A DNA stretch of 64,000 nucleotides from contig NZ_JALJZT010000002.1 in the NCBI RefSeq assembly GCF_024171405.1, forward strand, positions 2,418,001 to 2,482,000, read 5' to 3'. The position numbers and the translations under genes are program-made. The notes below the pieces were generated by a model. The model was not told the DNA's origin. It worked only from the letters and a program-made list of their open reading frames with translations, and searched no databases. Numbering within the stretch: the first letter of the stretch is position 1; the number at the start of each line of letters is the position of its first letter. The stretch comes from Qipengyuania citrea. Its GTDB lineage: Bacteria; Pseudomonadota; Alphaproteobacteria; Sphingomonadales; Sphingomonadaceae. Shown here one piece after another: positions 7,898-17,060 of the stretch.

Positions 7898-8988
7898 TGG
7901 ATTTCGGACTTTCGCAAGACCAAGAGATGCTCTGCGACGCGATCAGCCGCACTCTTGCTGATACTTGTCCGCTCGATCATGTGCGCGAATGCGCGGAGGG
8001 CTCGGTTCCCTTCAGCGACAACGTGCGTTCGGCGCTGGGCGAAATCGGCATTTGGGGAATGATGGTTCCCGAGCAACATGACGGGCTCGGGATGACAATG
8101 CTCGATGCCGCCGCTGTGGCCGAGCAGCTCGGCTATGCCGTCGCGCCGGTGCCTTTTATCGGTGCCCATGTACTGGCACCCCTTGCGCTGGCACAGGGCG
8201 GTAGCGAGGAGTTGAAGGCGCACTGGCTGCCGAGGATAGCGAAGGGCGAGGCGCAAATCGCCGTCGCGATCGCGGAAACGGTGGAGATCCGGGACCGGGC
8301 AGGCGTGGACTTCGACGGCGCAAAGCTCGACGGAACGGCTTTGTTCGCGCTCGACTTCCTGGAAGCCGACGCGTTTCTGGTAGCCGATACCGCCGGTCGT
8401 ATGCACTTCGTAGCTGGCGATGCTGCGGGTCTGGAGAAGGTTGCTCTCAAAACGATCGACCGCACCCGGAGCGTAGGGGAGCTGCGGTTTTCTGGCGTAG
8501 CGGGCGAGGCTCTCGCGGACGATGGTGGGGCCACAGTCAGGCGCCTGCGGGACGCCGGCCGGGTGCTCCTGGCCGCCGATAGCCTCGGTGCGGGCCAGGC
8601 TATGATCGAAAAAGCGGTCGACTATGCCGGGCAGCGCGAACAGTTCGGACGAGTGATCGGCAGCTTCCAGGCGGTCAAGCATATGTGCGCGGAAATGGCT
8701 GCCCGCCATGAACCATGCCGTTCGCTGGTCTGGTATGCCGCCCATGCGTTCGATGCGACGCCCGACGAGGCTTCGCTGGTGGCATGCCATGCCAAATCAC
8801 ATACGGGCGAAGTCCACCGTTTTGTCGCCCGAACCTCAACCGAGGTGCATGGGGGGATGGGTTTTACCGATCTCCTAGGTCTGCATTTCTGGTTCAAGCG
8901 AATCGGTTTCGACCGCCAGGTTCTGGGAAGTCCCGAAGCGGTCCGGGCCGAAGCAGCGGCCTTGCAGGGGTGGACGCAGGTCGCATGA
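7897..8988 (+). CDS. Acyl-CoA dehydrogenase, subunit B of a probable heteromeric pair
   Basis: A 363-residue divergent acyl-CoA dehydrogenase: N-terminal MDFGLSQDQEMLCDAISRTL, a shortened middle domain whose usual substrate motif has become AIAETVEIRDRAGV, and a C-terminal domain with YAGQREQFGRVIGSFQAVKH and VHGGMGFTD. The degenerate middle domain next to a complete partner is typical of heteromeric enzymes in which one FAD/active site is assembled across subunits. The ATG overlaps the stop of subunit A by one base. It probably introduces the 2,3 double bond in the CoA ester made by the synthetase that follows. Confidence 0.9.
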   Translation: MDFGLSQDQEMLCDAISRTLADTCPLDHVRECAEGSVPFSDNVRSALGEIGIWGMMVPEQHDGLGMTMLDAAAVAEQLGYAVAPVPFIGAHVLAPLALAQGGSEELKAHWLPRIAKGEAQIAVAIAETVEIRDRAGVDFDGAKLDGTALFALDFLEADAFLVADTAGRMHFVAGDAAGLEKVALKTIDRTRSVGELRFSGVAGEALADDGGATVRRLRDAGRVLLAADSLGAGQAMIEKAVDYAGQREQFGRVIGSFQAVKHMCAEMAARHEPCRSLVWYAAHAFDATPDEASLVACHAKSHTGEVHRFVARTSTEVHGGMGFTDLLGLHFWFKRIGFDRQVLGSPEAVRAEAAALQGWTQVA

Positions 8989-9051
8989 GACGATGAATTA
9001 GGCGCACGCTACCGACAAAATCGTGGCCACCAAGGAGAGAGGAATTAATAC

Positions 9052-10662
9052 GTGATCGACTGGAACCTTGGCGACATCCTTGATGCAATCGAACCTGCGG
9101 TCCCGGAAGATGCTCCGGCGCTGATTCACGGCGACCGGATCATTAGCTGGCCCGAAATGTCGAAGCGTTCGAACAATTTGGCGCGCAATCTGCGCGCGCA
9201 AGGTGCAGGCGACGGGGCGAAGATAGCCTTCTACATGCGCAACCGTTCCGAATACGGGGAATTGATGGCCGCGTGCTTCAAGGGCCGCCTCACGCACGTG
9301 AACATCAATTATCGTTACCGTCCCGAGGAGGTTTTCTACATCTTCGACGATTCCGATAGCGAGGTAATTGTTTACAGTTCCGAGTTCCGCGACTGCATTC
9401 TTGAACTGAAGGAACGGTTGACCAAGGTTCATACATTTGTAGAAATCGGCGATGCTTCGCAGATCGCTTCCTTCGCGCTTCCTTACGAAAAACTTGTAGA
9501 AGGTAACGGCGCGCCTCTCGATATCGAGCGTTCTCCCGATGACCTGCTGTTCATATATACAGGCGGTACCACCGGCATGCCCAAGGGCGTGATGTGGCGA
9601 CACGATGATATGCGCAAGGCTCAGCTCGACGCGCAAAAGCTGCTGGGTCCGGTTCCCCAGACCATGGAGGAAATGGTGGCCCTGGTGAAGCAGGGCGAGC
9701 TTGCGCGCATCACTTTGCCGGCGTGCCCGCTGATGCATGGAACCGGGTTCATTACTGCTATTGGCACGCTCATGTCGGGCGGGGCCATCGTCACGCTGTC
9801 CGATCCATCCTTCGACGCGGAAGAATTGTGGGATGCGGTGGACCAGCACAAGGTGCAGAGCATCGCCATTGTCGGTGACGCTTTTGCCAAACCCATGCTG
9901 CAGGCGCTGGACGCCCACCCGAAGCGCTGGGACACGAGCAGCCTGATTTCGATCATCTCGTCCGGCGTCATGTGGAGTAAACAGGTAAAGGCGGGCCTGT
10001 GCAAACATATCCCCCAGGTCATCCTCATGGACAGTTTTGGCGCTTCGGAAGGGCTGGGCTACGGCTTGTCGGTGACGACCGCACAGGGCGGCACCAACAC
10101 CGCGAAATTCGGGATCGGGGAATTTTGCGACGTATTCGACGAGAACGACCGGAAGGTCGAGGCGGGGAGCGGCGTGCCCGGCTTTATTGCCCGCAAGGGC
10201 GCAATCCCCACAGGATACTACAAGGACCCGGAAAAGTCGGCCAAGACTTTCAGGACGATCGATGGCGTGCGTTACTCCATCCCGGGCGACTGGTGCCGGG
10301 TGGAATCCGATGGAAGCCTGACCTTGCTGGGCCGCGGCAGCGTCTGCATCAACACCGCAGGTGAAAAGGTTTACCCCGAGGAGGTGGAGGAAGTGCTCAA
10401 AACCCATCCCGCCATTGCCGACGCGCTTGTCGTCGGGGTGCCTGACGAAAAATGGGGCGAAGCGGTGACCGCTGTGGTGCATTTGACCCAGGATGCGGAC
10501 TTCGACGCGCAAGCGATCAAGGATCACGTGCGCCAGCAACTGGCAGGTTACAAAACGCCCAAGGCGATTTGCCCAACGCAAACCGCCTTGCGCGCGTCAA
10601 ACGGCAAGGCGGATTATACTACGGCTAAAGACATCGCGAAAGCGGGTGCCGGGGCCTCGTGA
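9052..10662 (+). CDS. Acyl-CoA synthetase (AMP-forming, FadD19-like)
   Basis: A 536-residue ANL-superfamily ligase with the P-loop motif YTGGTTGMPKG at 169-179, the adenine region DSFGASEG, the hinge region LLGRGSVCINTAGEKVYPEEVEE, and a C-terminal lysine region NGKADY. These enzymes activate carboxylic acids to CoA thioesters through acyl-AMP. TGGTTGMPKGVMWR is characteristic of actinobacterial FadD17/FadD19-type ligases for steroid side-chain acids, so a bulky substrate is plausible (inference). The GTG start at 9052 is supported by AAGGAGAGAGG upstream. Its stop overlaps the BVMO start (GTGA). Confidence 0.93.
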   Translation: MIDWNLGDILDAIEPAVPEDAPALIHGDRIISWPEMSKRSNNLARNLRAQGAGDGAKIAFYMRNRSEYGELMAACFKGRLTHVNINYRYRPEEVFYIFDDSDSEVIVYSSEFRDCILELKERLTKVHTFVEIGDASQIASFALPYEKLVEGNGAPLDIERSPDDLLFIYTGGTTGMPKGVMWRHDDMRKAQLDAQKLLGPVPQTMEEMVALVKQGELARITLPACPLMHGTGFITAIGTLMSGGAIVTLSDPSFDAEELWDAVDQHKVQSIAIVGDAFAKPMLQALDAHPKRWDTSSLISIISSGVMWSKQVKAGLCKHIPQVILMDSFGASEGLGYGLSVTTAQGGTNTAKFGIGEFCDVFDENDRKVEAGSGVPGFIARKGAIPTGYYKDPEKSAKTFRTIDGVRYSIPGDWCRVESDGSLTLLGRGSVCINTAGEKVYPEEVEEVLKTHPAIADALVVGVPDEKWGEAVTAVVHLTQDADFDAQAIKDHVRQQLAGYKTPKAICPTQTALRASNGKADYTTAKDIAKAGAGAS

Positions 10663-12296
10663 GCCATTCGCCCCCTCCTGACTATGATGTCGTAATCGTC
10701 GGGGCCGGGTTCAGCGGAATATACCTGCTTTACAAGCTGCGTCAGGCGGGGTTCGATGTTCTGCTGGTAGACGCAGCGGAGCAGCCGGGCGGAATCTGGT
10801 ACTGGAACCGCTATCCGGGAGCACGGGTCGATTCCCAGGTTCCACTTTACGAATTTTCCATTGCGGAAGTATGGAAAAGCTGGACGTGGAGCGAACGATT
10901 TCCAGGCTGGGAAGAACTGCGCGCCTATTTCCTCCACGTCTGCGATACGCTCGACCTCTGGCCGGCAATGCGAATGAAAACACGGGTCGAAAGCGCGCCG
11001 TTCGATGAAGACACCGCCTGCTGGCGATTGAAGCTCGACGATGGCGGAAAAGTAAGCGCGCGTTTCCTCTTGCCGGCCCTGGGGTTCGCCTCGAAACCCT
11101 ACATTCCCGATATCCTGGGCCTTAGCGATTTCGAAGGCGAATGGTGCCATACCGCCCGCTGGCCGCAGGAAGGCATCGACCTTTCCGGCCGCCGGATCGC
11201 CCTGATCGGCACGGGTGCCAGCGGCGTACAGGTGGCGCAGGAGGCGGCAAGCTGCGCGGAGCAGCTGACGCTTTTTCAGCGAACCCCGATTCTCGCCCTT
11301 CCCATGCGGCAGGAAAAACTGGACGCTGATCGTCAGCTTCGCGAAAAATCCGAATATCCCGCTGTCTTCCACAAAAGGCTTACGACAAGTGGCGGTTTCG
11401 AATGCCAATCGCTGGACATCTCGGCCCTGGCTGTGACCGAGGAAGAGCGGACTACGCATTTCGAGGATTTGTGGCAGCGAGGAGGGTTGCGCTTCTGGTA
11501 TCATAATTTCGCTGACATACTGACGAACGAGGACGCCAATCGCCACGCCTACGAGTTCTGGTGTGACAAGGTGCGCGAGCGGATCTGCGACCCGACCATT
11601 GCCGAGAAGCTCGCTCCCGATGAGCCGCCACATCCCTTCGGGACCAAGCGACCATCGCTCGAACAGAATTATTACGAGATCTTCGCACAAGACAATGTTA
11701 CGCTGGTCGATCTGAACGACACCGCGATCACTCGCGTCACCGAGGCCGGGATAGAAACAGCCACTGGCATGATCCCGTGCGATCTCATTGTCTTCGCGAC
11801 CGGCTTCGATGCCGGTCGTGGCGGGCTCATCGACATGAACATCACCGGCCGCGGTCGGCTGGCGCTGGCAGAAGCATGGAAGAGTGAGATCAAAGCCTAT
11901 CTGGGCATGGCCGTCGCCCAATTTCCGAACATGCTGTTCGCCTACGGCCCGCTCAGCCCTTCAGGCTTTTCCAACGGTCCGACAAGCGCCGAAATCCAGG
12001 GTGACTGGATCTGCGATTTCCGGATCTGGCTGCGCGATAACAGGATCGGCCTTTTCGAAGCCGATGCGCTGGCCGAGCGAAGCTGGACCGATATGGTCGC
12101 CCAAGTAGGGTCGATGACGCTCTTCCCCAAGGCTGAATCGTGGTACATGGGCGCCAATATTCCCGGCAAACCCCGACAACTGATCAATTTCCCCAGCGTA
12201 TCTGGTTACGCCGATCTATGCCACGATGTCGCACGGCACGATTATCGTGGTTTTATCAGGAATACACTATCCGGTATGGAGACTGCGCCGAAATGA
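10659..12296 (+). CDS. Type I Baeyer-Villiger monooxygenase
   Basis: A 545-residue flavin monooxygenase with an FAD dinucleotide fold (GAGFSG at 15-20), PGGIWYWNRYPGARVDS, the BVMO fingerprint FxGxxxHxxxW at 158-168 (FEGEWCHTARW), and a second NADPH Rossmann motif GTGASG. It inserts oxygen next to a ketone to give an ester or lactone using NADPH and O2. The GTG at 10659 overlaps the synthetase stop, and the stop overlaps the hydrolase start. The hydrolase next door would open the ester or lactone, giving a classic ketone-cleavage pair. The substrate is unknown. Confidence 0.93.
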   Translation: MSHSPPPDYDVVIVGAGFSGIYLLYKLRQAGFDVLLVDAAEQPGGIWYWNRYPGARVDSQVPLYEFSIAEVWKSWTWSERFPGWEELRAYFLHVCDTLDLWPAMRMKTRVESAPFDEDTACWRLKLDDGGKVSARFLLPALGFASKPYIPDILGLSDFEGEWCHTARWPQEGIDLSGRRIALIGTGASGVQVAQEAASCAEQLTLFQRTPILALPMRQEKLDADRQLREKSEYPAVFHKRLTTSGGFECQSLDISALAVTEEERTTHFEDLWQRGGLRFWYHNFADILTNEDANRHAYEFWCDKVRERICDPTIAEKLAPDEPPHPFGTKRPSLEQNYYEIFAQDNVTLVDLNDTAITRVTEAGIETATGMIPCDLIVFATGFDAGRGGLIDMNITGRGRLALAEAWKSEIKAYLGMAVAQFPNMLFAYGPLSPSGFSNGPTSAEIQGDWICDFRIWLRDNRIGLFEADALAERSWTDMVAQVGSMTLFPKAESWYMGANIPGKPRQLINFPSVSGYADLCHDVARHDYRGFIRNTLSGMETAPK

Positions 12297-13264
12297 ATGA
12301 AATGAAACCAATCCACGACGGGTCAACAGATATTGATCCCGTATGGGCCGGCGACGGGGCGGATATACCCGAATGGTTCGCCTGGGCGCTGAGCGTGCCC
12401 CGTGAGGAAGGCTTCGTAGAGGTTGGTGGCGCGCGGGTGCATTATCTTCGCTGGGGCAGGCGTGACCGGCCCAAATTGCTCATGACTCACGGTTTTCTCG
12501 CCCATGCCCGCTGCTTTGCCTTCATCGCACCGTACCTTGCCGAAGACTACGACGTGGTGGCGTTCGATCTGGCCGGTATGGGCGATAGCGAGATGCGCGG
12601 CGTGGCCGATATAGCTGCGCGGGGAAAGGAATTTGTCGAGATCAGCGAAGCGCTCGATTTGTTTGCGGATGGAAGCAGACCGACGATCATCGCCCATAGT
12701 TTCGGCTCGGGTGCAGCGCTGACCGCCGTTTCCCAATCGCCGGATGCCTTCGCCGGCGTTATTGTCTGCGATCTCATGGTGATGCGGCCCGAAAAGCTGG
12801 AGAAATACTGGACCATGGGCAGATCGAGCCCCGGGTCGGGTAATCCTGACAAACCGGTGCGACGCTACCCGACCTACGAAGCGGCGCGCGAGAGGTATAT
12901 CCTGTCGCCGCCGCAGGCAGTTGGTGAGCCGTTCCTGATGGATTACATGGCCTATCACTCTCTCCGCCGCGATGGCGAGGAGTGGACATGGAAGTTTTCT
13001 CCCGAAGTGTTCCGGCGCAGCAACAAGCCCGACGAATGGCTGACAGTAGGCCAGAGGCTGGTCGATGCGCCCGGGCGCAAAGCGATTGTGTACGGCGAGA
13101 AAAGTCAGCTCTTTGATCGCGATTCCGCCCGTTATATCCGGGAACTGGGAGGGGGAAAGATACCAATTGTTGCAGTGCCCGATGCACGCCATCATCTCAT
13201 GCTGGATCAGCCGCTCGCGTTCGTCGCTGCGCTTCGGGCGGTACTGGCCTTTTGGAGCCTCTGA
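12293..13264 (+). CDS. Alpha/beta hydrolase, probable ester/lactone hydrolase paired with the BVMO
   Basis: A 323-residue alpha/beta-hydrolase: oxyanion region THGFLAHARCF, nucleophile elbow IIAHSFGSG (AHSFG in place of the usual GxSxG), candidate acid in YGEKSQLFDRD, and catalytic His in DARHHLMLD. The ATG at 12293 overlaps the BVMO stop (ATGA), so the start is well supported; a much longer open frame runs back inside the BVMO and is ignored. By position it should hydrolyse the Baeyer-Villiger product to a hydroxy acid or diol. It is the last gene of the operon before a stem-loop at 13600. Confidence 0.9.
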   Translation: MNEMKPIHDGSTDIDPVWAGDGADIPEWFAWALSVPREEGFVEVGGARVHYLRWGRRDRPKLLMTHGFLAHARCFAFIAPYLAEDYDVVAFDLAGMGDSEMRGVADIAARGKEFVEISEALDLFADGSRPTIIAHSFGSGAALTAVSQSPDAFAGVIVCDLMVMRPEKLEKYWTMGRSSPGSGNPDKPVRRYPTYEAARERYILSPPQAVGEPFLMDYMAYHSLRRDGEEWTWKFSPEVFRRSNKPDEWLTVGQRLVDAPGRKAIVYGEKSQLFDRDSARYIRELGGGKIPIVAVPDARHHLMLDQPLAFVAALRAVLAFWSL

Positions 13265-13683
13265 GATCCCCCATACTAAGAGGCTGGTTCCTGGTCAGAG
13301 GCCAGCGAGATGGGGGCAAAGGGCGTCCATATTCATCTTGTACTATATCCGAACTATTGTCGCCGTCGGCACGGCGAACGCTTCGTTGGTCTCGATGCCA
13401 GCTGGGGCAAAAGCTTTATCGGGAGCAACTCGCTTAGCGCGCCAACCATTGCTGATCTTTAGCAAACGTTCACTCCGCGTGCGATCTGGATCGTGGCCCA
13501 TGGGGTCAAAAGATAAGGCGCTTTACTAATATCACGCGGATGTATATGCCCATGGACGGGGATTGGGCTAATTCTCTCCCTCTCCTCTCCACAGACTAAG
13601 GGGCGACCCTCGAGGTCGCCCCATTTTGCAGTAAGCGGCGGAGCCAATTATCGTCGCACTGAAGAGATGGGAAGGGATGCTAT
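13265..13683. other. 419-base intergenic stretch with two stem-loops
   Basis: No convincing gene is seen. CCCCCAT at 13268-13274 can pair with ATGGGGG at 13310-13316, with GCTGG (13283-13287) and CCAGC (13302-13306) nested inside. It lies just after the hydrolase stop but has no T-tract. A stronger stem-loop lies at 13600-13622. The promoter of the TonB receptor must be in the last part of this stretch, but I cannot fix its boxes. Confidence 0.5.
13600..13626 (+). terminator. Stem-loop, probable operon terminator upstream of the TonB receptor
   Basis: GGGGCGACC (13600-13608) and GGTCGCCCC (13614-13622) form a perfect 9-bp stem with loop CTCGA, followed by ATTTTG. The short T-run fits a weak rho-independent terminator. 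Its position 62 bases before the receptor ATG also allows a role as a leader hairpin. Confidence 0.5.
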
Positions 13684-16620
13684 ATGACACTGAGAGCGAT
13701 GGTGCTCGCCACTTCGGCCATCTTGGCTTGGCCGCAGATGGCTTTAGCGCAGGATCCCACAACTGATGAGGCGGAACCCCAAGGATCCGTAATCATCGTT
13801 ACGGCCCAACGCCAATCTCAAAGTCTGCAAGAGGTGCCGATCGCGGTCAGTGCCTTCGATGCTACGGCTCTCGAAAGCCAGCAGATCGAAAACGCTGCTG
13901 ACCTTCAATTGACGCTCCCGAACGTCTCATTTTCGAAGGGCAACTTCACCGGGTCGTCCTTCACCATCCGTGGTATCGGCGATCTTTGTGTTGGTGTGAC
14001 GTGTGACGCAGCGACGGCTATCCATATCAATGGTTCCCCTCTTTTTGGTACCCGGCTGTTCGAAACAGAATATTTTGACCTTGAGCGAATTGAGGTCCTA
14101 CGGGGGCCGCAGGGCACCCTCTTCGGCCGCAACGCTACCTCGGGTGTTGTCAACCTTGTGACAGCCAAGCCTGACCTCGGTTCTTTCGGCGCGGCCGGAG
14201 AGTTCGAGTATGGGAATTACAACAGCATCAAGGCCGAAGGGATGGTCAATGTCCCGATCGGCGATTCTATCGGCGTTCGGGTAGCCGGATTCTTTCTGAA
14301 TCGCGACGGTTACACCACAAACCTTTTCGACAATTCGGATGTCGACGACCGAGACATGTACGCTGTTCGTGGTTCTCTTCGTTTTGAACCCGGTGCCGAT
14401 ACCACTCTCGACTTCATGGCATATTATTTCAGGGAAGATGACACCCGTTTACGTAATCAAAAGCAGGCCTGCCAGCGTGACCCGCTCGGCGTGCTGGGTT
14501 GTCTGAACAATCGCCGCGACTTTGACATCACCAATGCCAATTCCACAGTCGGCGCAACGCTCAGTTCGCAAGAGTTCTTCGCTATTCAGGGAATTCCCTC
14601 AGTACTGGGATTGGGAAGCCTGTACGGCCCCGACGCATTTGCAGGATTCGATAAGCCCGACGATGTGCGCACGGTAAACACGGCGTATACTCCATTCTAT
14701 TTTGCCGATGAAGTGCAGCTACAGGCCCGTCTCGAGCAGCGCATCGGAGCTATGACACTGACTGCAACCGGTCTTTATCAGGACACCGAAGTCGATTCCC
14801 GGCAGGACTACTTTCTGGGCATTCAGGATCGTACCGGCTTTGCTACGGCCTTGAACGTGTTGTCCGGCTTCGCGGCCAACGGTTTGCCTACCGGCCTCCC
14901 CGCACCTGCACCGGCGTTCGTGCCAGGTTCGTCGGCGTATTTTACCCCGATTGTGGAGGCTCTCATCCCCAATGGCCCAGGGGGCGTATTGTGCACCTCC
15001 GATAACGATGATGGGAACAGGGGCGCGTTCGAAGGTAATGTATTGTGCGGCGAAACGCCGCTATCCTTCGACAGGTCTTCAGAGCAACGCGAATCCTGGA
15101 GCGGCGAAATCCTCCTTTCCAGTGATTTCGACGGAGCATTCAATTTCCTGCTCGGAGGGATCTATGCAAAGTCCAAGACTACCGACAACAGTTACTATGT
15201 AAACTCATTCGCGCTTGACTACGCCAGTGCCATTCTGGGATCGTTTGGTACTTTGGCAGGCGGTGCACCGCCATCCTACTTCGCAACATCCATGTACCGC
15301 AACAATTCTCTCGAGGCTAATCTTGAGAGCTTCGGTGTGTTCGGGGAGATCTACGTCGACCTGACCGAGCGTCTGACCTTCACCGGAGGTTTGCGGTATA
15401 ACGACGACAAGAAAGACGTGACTGCGCGCACGACCTTGATTAGCTTCCTCAATCCTTACGCGAATGACGGGGAGCCGTTCGACAGCCCGATCACTCCCTT
15501 AACCGGTCCCTCTGGTCTTTTTGATGCCGATCCTGGTACGCCAGGTGAGCAGCTAACGCAATTTAGAGAAGTAGGTTTCGATGAAATAACCGGGCGTGCG
15601 GTGCTCGACTACGAAGTTACGCCTGACAATTCGATTTACGCATCTTATGCCAGGGGCTATAAATCCGGGGGTATCAACCCGCCCCTTTCGCCCGTTTTCG
15701 ATGTGGCTGAAAGCTTCGGATCAGAAACCATCGACGCATTTGAAATCGGATCGAAAAATACCTTTGCGAATGGCGCACTGCAATTAAACGCTACTGCATT
15801 CTACTATAAGTATAGCGGGTTGCAGCTTAGCCGCATCGTCGCCCGTACCTCAGTTAATGATACTATCGATGCCGATATCTGGGGTGTGGAACTAGAGTCC
15901 GTTATCCGGCCCGATCCCGATTGGCTTGTCAACTTGACGTTCAGTTATCTCAACGCGGAAGTTGCCGGCGACCAGTTCTTCTCCAATCCGCGCGACCCGG
16001 GTGGCGGCGATCCTGATGCCGTCATCATCAAGGATATTAGCAACGGTGCTAATTGTGCCGTAACCGGGCCAGCCCCCGGCGCGGCCGACGCATTCGTGGC
16101 CGGAGTGAACGCAGCTCTGGGTCTTCGTGGTCCCGAAGAATTTCCTAATGACGGCAATCTTGCGTCAAGCGGCGCATTCAGCATTTGCGATGTCTTGGCC
16201 GGAGCCGTTCCGGCGGGCAGCGGCCTTGCGGTATTAAGCCCTGGCGTAGAGGTCAACATAAAAGGGAACAAGTTGCCGCAGGCCCCCGAAATGAAGGTTT
16301 CGATGGGTGTGCAGTACACCGCCACTTTCGACAATGGCATGACTCTGGTTCCTCGCGTGGACGTAGCGCTGACTGGTGAGCAATACGGCAATATCTTTAA
16401 CGGCAGGGTCAACCGGATCGAGCCATTCGTGCAAGCCAACGCGATCGTGCAGTTGAACAGTGCGGATGAGCGTTGGTTCGTGCGCGGATTTGTTCAGAAC
16501 ATTTTCGACAGCAGCTCGGTGACAGGATTGTACTTGACCGACGCATCCTCGGGGAATTTTACCAATATCTACACTTTGGATCCTCGTAGATATGGTGTTG
16601 CTTTGGGGTTCAGTTTCTAA
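13684..16620 (+). CDS. TonB-dependent outer-membrane receptor
   Basis: A 978-residue receptor with signal peptide (MTLRAMVLATSAILAWPQMALA, cleavage before QDP), a plug domain from about 38 (VTAQRQSQSLQEVPIAVSAF through LRGPQGTLFGRNATSG), and a large beta-barrel ending in the outer-membrane C-terminus GVALGFSF. The plug and barrel resemble the sphingomonad receptors found beside catabolic clusters rather than siderophore receptors. Its position directly after the operon suggests uptake of the hydrophobic substrate or its conjugate (inference). GAAGGGATG lies just before the ATG. Codon use and base composition match the accessory block. Confidence 0.93.
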   Translation: MTLRAMVLATSAILAWPQMALAQDPTTDEAEPQGSVIIVTAQRQSQSLQEVPIAVSAFDATALESQQIENAADLQLTLPNVSFSKGNFTGSSFTIRGIGDLCVGVTCDAATAIHINGSPLFGTRLFETEYFDLERIEVLRGPQGTLFGRNATSGVVNLVTAKPDLGSFGAAGEFEYGNYNSIKAEGMVNVPIGDSIGVRVAGFFLNRDGYTTNLFDNSDVDDRDMYAVRGSLRFEPGADTTLDFMAYYFREDDTRLRNQKQACQRDPLGVLGCLNNRRDFDITNANSTVGATLSSQEFFAIQGIPSVLGLGSLYGPDAFAGFDKPDDVRTVNTAYTPFYFADEVQLQARLEQRIGAMTLTATGLYQDTEVDSRQDYFLGIQDRTGFATALNVLSGFAANGLPTGLPAPAPAFVPGSSAYFTPIVEALIPNGPGGVLCTSDNDDGNRGAFEGNVLCGETPLSFDRSSEQRESWSGEILLSSDFDGAFNFLLGGIYAKSKTTDNSYYVNSFALDYASAILGSFGTLAGGAPPSYFATSMYRNNSLEANLESFGVFGEIYVDLTERLTFTGGLRYNDDKKDVTARTTLISFLNPYANDGEPFDSPITPLTGPSGLFDADPGTPGEQLTQFREVGFDEITGRAVLDYEVTPDNSIYASYARGYKSGGINPPLSPVFDVAESFGSETIDAFEIGSKNTFANGALQLNATAFYYKYSGLQLSRIVARTSVNDTIDADIWGVELESVIRPDPDWLVNLTFSYLNAEVAGDQFFSNPRDPGGGDPDAVIIKDISNGANCAVTGPAPGAADAFVAGVNAALGLRGPEEFPNDGNLASSGAFSICDVLAGAVPAGSGLAVLSPGVEVNIKGNKLPQAPEMKVSMGVQYTATFDNGMTLVPRVDVALTGEQYGNIFNGRVNRIEPFVQANAIVQLNSADERWFVRGFVQNIFDSSSVTGLYLTDASSGNFTNIYTLDPRRYGVALGFSF

Positions 16621-17060
16621 CAGGTCCAGATCGTGTTGGCGGGGAGATCGGTGGTCCTCCCAACGACCCGAACGGACAGTGCCAGCTAGTTCGTATTTCG
16701 ACCCATGACTTTATAGCTTTTCCAGAGCGGCGTAATGCTCGATGACCGCCTCGTAAGCCTACCGACGAGGCGGTCATCGAACCGGCCAAATGCGAGCTGC
16801 ACTCGAAATGCCTGTACGATCGCTCGTTGATGTCGCTACGAGATGCTCGCGGAAAGCTTAAGGCCTTACATAGAAACGACAATGAAGAGTCACCGAATAG
16901 TGCAATCGGGATATCCGATGGTGATACTGGCAAACGCACTCTGCGAAAGGCGGAAACATGCTGACCCCTATGATCCAAGATTGGGTCGTAGTGCACGAGG
17001 TGCTGACGCGTTAGGAAAAGTTGGAAGGGGCTGCGGGGCAGACTTCTGAGAAAACTTATC
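16621..17060. other. 440-base intergenic stretch, no gene seen
   Basis: This convergent spacer between the TonB receptor and the efflux operon contains a strong perfect hairpin at 16739-16780 and otherwise nothing I can support. Short open frames here lack ribosome sites and recognisable sequence. Confidence 0.5.
16739..16780. repeat. Perfect 16-bp inverted repeat between convergent genes
   Basis: TCGATGACCGCCTCGT (16739-16754) is exactly complementary to 16765-16780 with a 10-base loop (AAGCCTACCG). There is no T-tract on either side, so it is not a canonical intrinsic terminator, although it lies between convergent transcripts where one is expected. Confidence 0.75.

Noticed and set aside
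13268-13316. Terminator directly after the hydrolase
   Set aside because: The nested stem is interrupted by a large internal loop and is followed by CAAAGGG, not a T-run; the hairpin at 13600 is better.
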